Shown here one piece after another: positions 23,333 to 23,859 of a stretch of 23,859 nt of DNA (the stretch's first letter is position 1; each line of letters opens with the position of its first letter). Both the position numbers and the translations under genes were made by a program. This stretch comes from Planctomycetes bacterium UBA2386 (GTDB lineage: Bacteria; Planctomycetota; UBA1135; UBA2386): contig DDSQ01000074.1 in the NCBI GenBank assembly GCA_002343845.1, positions 21,720 to 45,578 of the forward strand. Reading direction: 5' to 3'. A model generated the notes under the pieces. That model saw only the letters and a program-made list of their open reading frames with translations, did not search any database and was not told the DNA's origin.

Positions 23333-23859
23333 TGCATCGCCTCCGCGACCCGCAGGTGCTTGCGCGCGCGCAGCCCGAGCAGGGCCAACAGGGCAGTCAG
23401 CATGACGGCGCTGCCGCCGACCGGCGCATCGCGTGCGGCGAGACCCCCGATCCACCGGGCGATCGTTGCGCCGGCCTCCCACACGGAGAACACCGTGCGC
23501 AGCGAGGGGTCGCGGGTCGCAGCGGCGGCCACCACGCCAACCGCGGCACTGCCGACCAGCAAGACCGTCCAGAGCACCATCGCCGCGGCCGGCGAGGCGC
23601 ATGTCGCCGAGAGCAGGATCGCGAGCGACGTCCAGATCAGGGTGGCCACGGCGAGACCCGCCAGCGCTTGCAGCATCGGCGCCCAGGTCCCCGCGAGCAG
23701 CTGCCAATCCTCGTGCAGCGCCACGGCGATGAGCCACAGGACGAGCGGCGCGGCGAGCGTGACGATTCCGAGCAGCAGCGCGGAACCGACCAACTTGGCC
23801 AGCAGGTACGTGAACGGCGAGATGCCGCGCGTCCAGTACAGCTCGAGCGCGTTCGTCGT
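23329..23859 (-). CDS. ABC-2 type exporter permease, 5' end beyond window
   Basis: The frame is open from the right edge to a TGA at 23329, giving 177 residues with no start in the window. The first visible residues, LELYWTRGISPFTYLLAKLV, are the ABC-2 permease cytoplasmic motif (acidic residue, 'Y..RGIS...YLL.K'), followed by about four hydrophobic helices and a basic end (LRARKHLRVAEAMQ). An internal TTG at 23793 could be taken as a start but would remove this conserved motif, so the gene is treated as cut. Its stop overlaps the ATPase ATG (ATGA). It is probably the partner of the permease at 21567-22394. Confidence 0.85.
   Translation of the reverse strand, partial: TTNALELYWTRGISPFTYLLAKLVGSALLLGIVTLAAPLVLWLIAVALHEDWQLLAGTWAPMLQALAGLAVATLIWTSLAILLSATCASPAAAMVLWTVLLVGSAAVGVVAAAATRDPSLRTVFSVWEAGATIARWIGGLAARDAPVGGSAVMLTALLALLGLRARKHLRVAEAMQ
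23340..23344 (-). promoter_or_regulatory. Ribosome binding site of the ABC ATPase gene
   Basis: On the minus strand GGAGG is followed by 7 nt and then the ATG at 23332. It lies inside the end of the upstream permease gene and decides the ATPase start. It is one of only two strong Shine-Dalgarno sequences seen in the window. Confidence 0.7.

Noticed and set aside
1..23859. CRISPR arrays, tRNA or rRNA genes, transposases, phage or toxin-antitoxin genes.
   Set aside because: No direct-repeat arrays, RNA gene cores or mobile-element motifs were seen by eye on either strand; a profile search would be needed to exclude degenerate ones.

Overview
The window is one continuous, very GC-rich, densely coded bacterial segment. 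It has no rRNA, tRNA, CRISPR array, insertion sequence or phage gene that I could see. The gene mix suggests a Gram-negative-type member of the Planctomycetota: a transmembrane Ser/Thr kinase with a huge C-terminal ectodomain, an FHA-GAF-sigma54 activator, a lipoprotein-anchored polysaccharide exporter, a heptosyltransferase, and an anchored protein with carboxypeptidase-regulatory-like modules. The phylum call is inference from gene content only.

Region 1 (1-6628, minus strand) is an exopolysaccharide operon read right to left. It holds a Wza-like export lipoprotein, a Wzz/Wzc-N-type chain-length protein without a kinase domain, an O-antigen-ligase-like membrane protein of the type seen in exosortase-A (XrtA/PEP-CTERM) clusters, an AsnB-type amidotransferase, and a GT4 glycosyltransferase cut by the left edge. 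Genes are 1-12 nt apart or overlap by 4 nt. A sigma70-like promoter (6601-6628) lies just upstream of a TTG start.

Region 2 (6804-9551, plus strand) is one gene for a 915-aa membrane-anchored protein of unknown function. It ends 4 nt from the end of the next, convergent gene.

Region 3 (9556-15964, minus strand) is a waaF-like heptosyltransferase, an FHA-GAF-AAA+-Fis sigma54 activator, and the transmembrane Ser/Thr kinase 4 nt behind it. A phospho-threonine-reading FHA domain encoded next to a kinase suggests a kinase-to-transcription signalling pair, possibly concerned with the envelope.

Region 4 (16053-19811, plus strand) is a divergent Tex-family RNA-binding protein with an RGG-like tail, an overlapping Nudix-type hydrolase, and a 73-aa protein with an unusually good ribosome binding site. 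A tail-to-tail gene-free region follows (19755-20146). It contains hairpins, a strong minus-strand intrinsic terminator and a possibly structured 3' UTR or small RNA.

Region 5 (20147-23859, minus strand) is an ABC-2 exporter (permease cut by the right edge, ATPase, second permease, overlapping by 4 nt) followed by a six-helix sensor histidine kinase. Its sensor carries a GGxxNP motif like that of the redox sensor RegB. No response regulator is present. No wholly new system is evident. The best leads are the kinase/FHA-sigma54 pair, the ABC/RegB-like kinase operon, the Tex variant lacking its DPG motif, and the structured RNA before the terminator.
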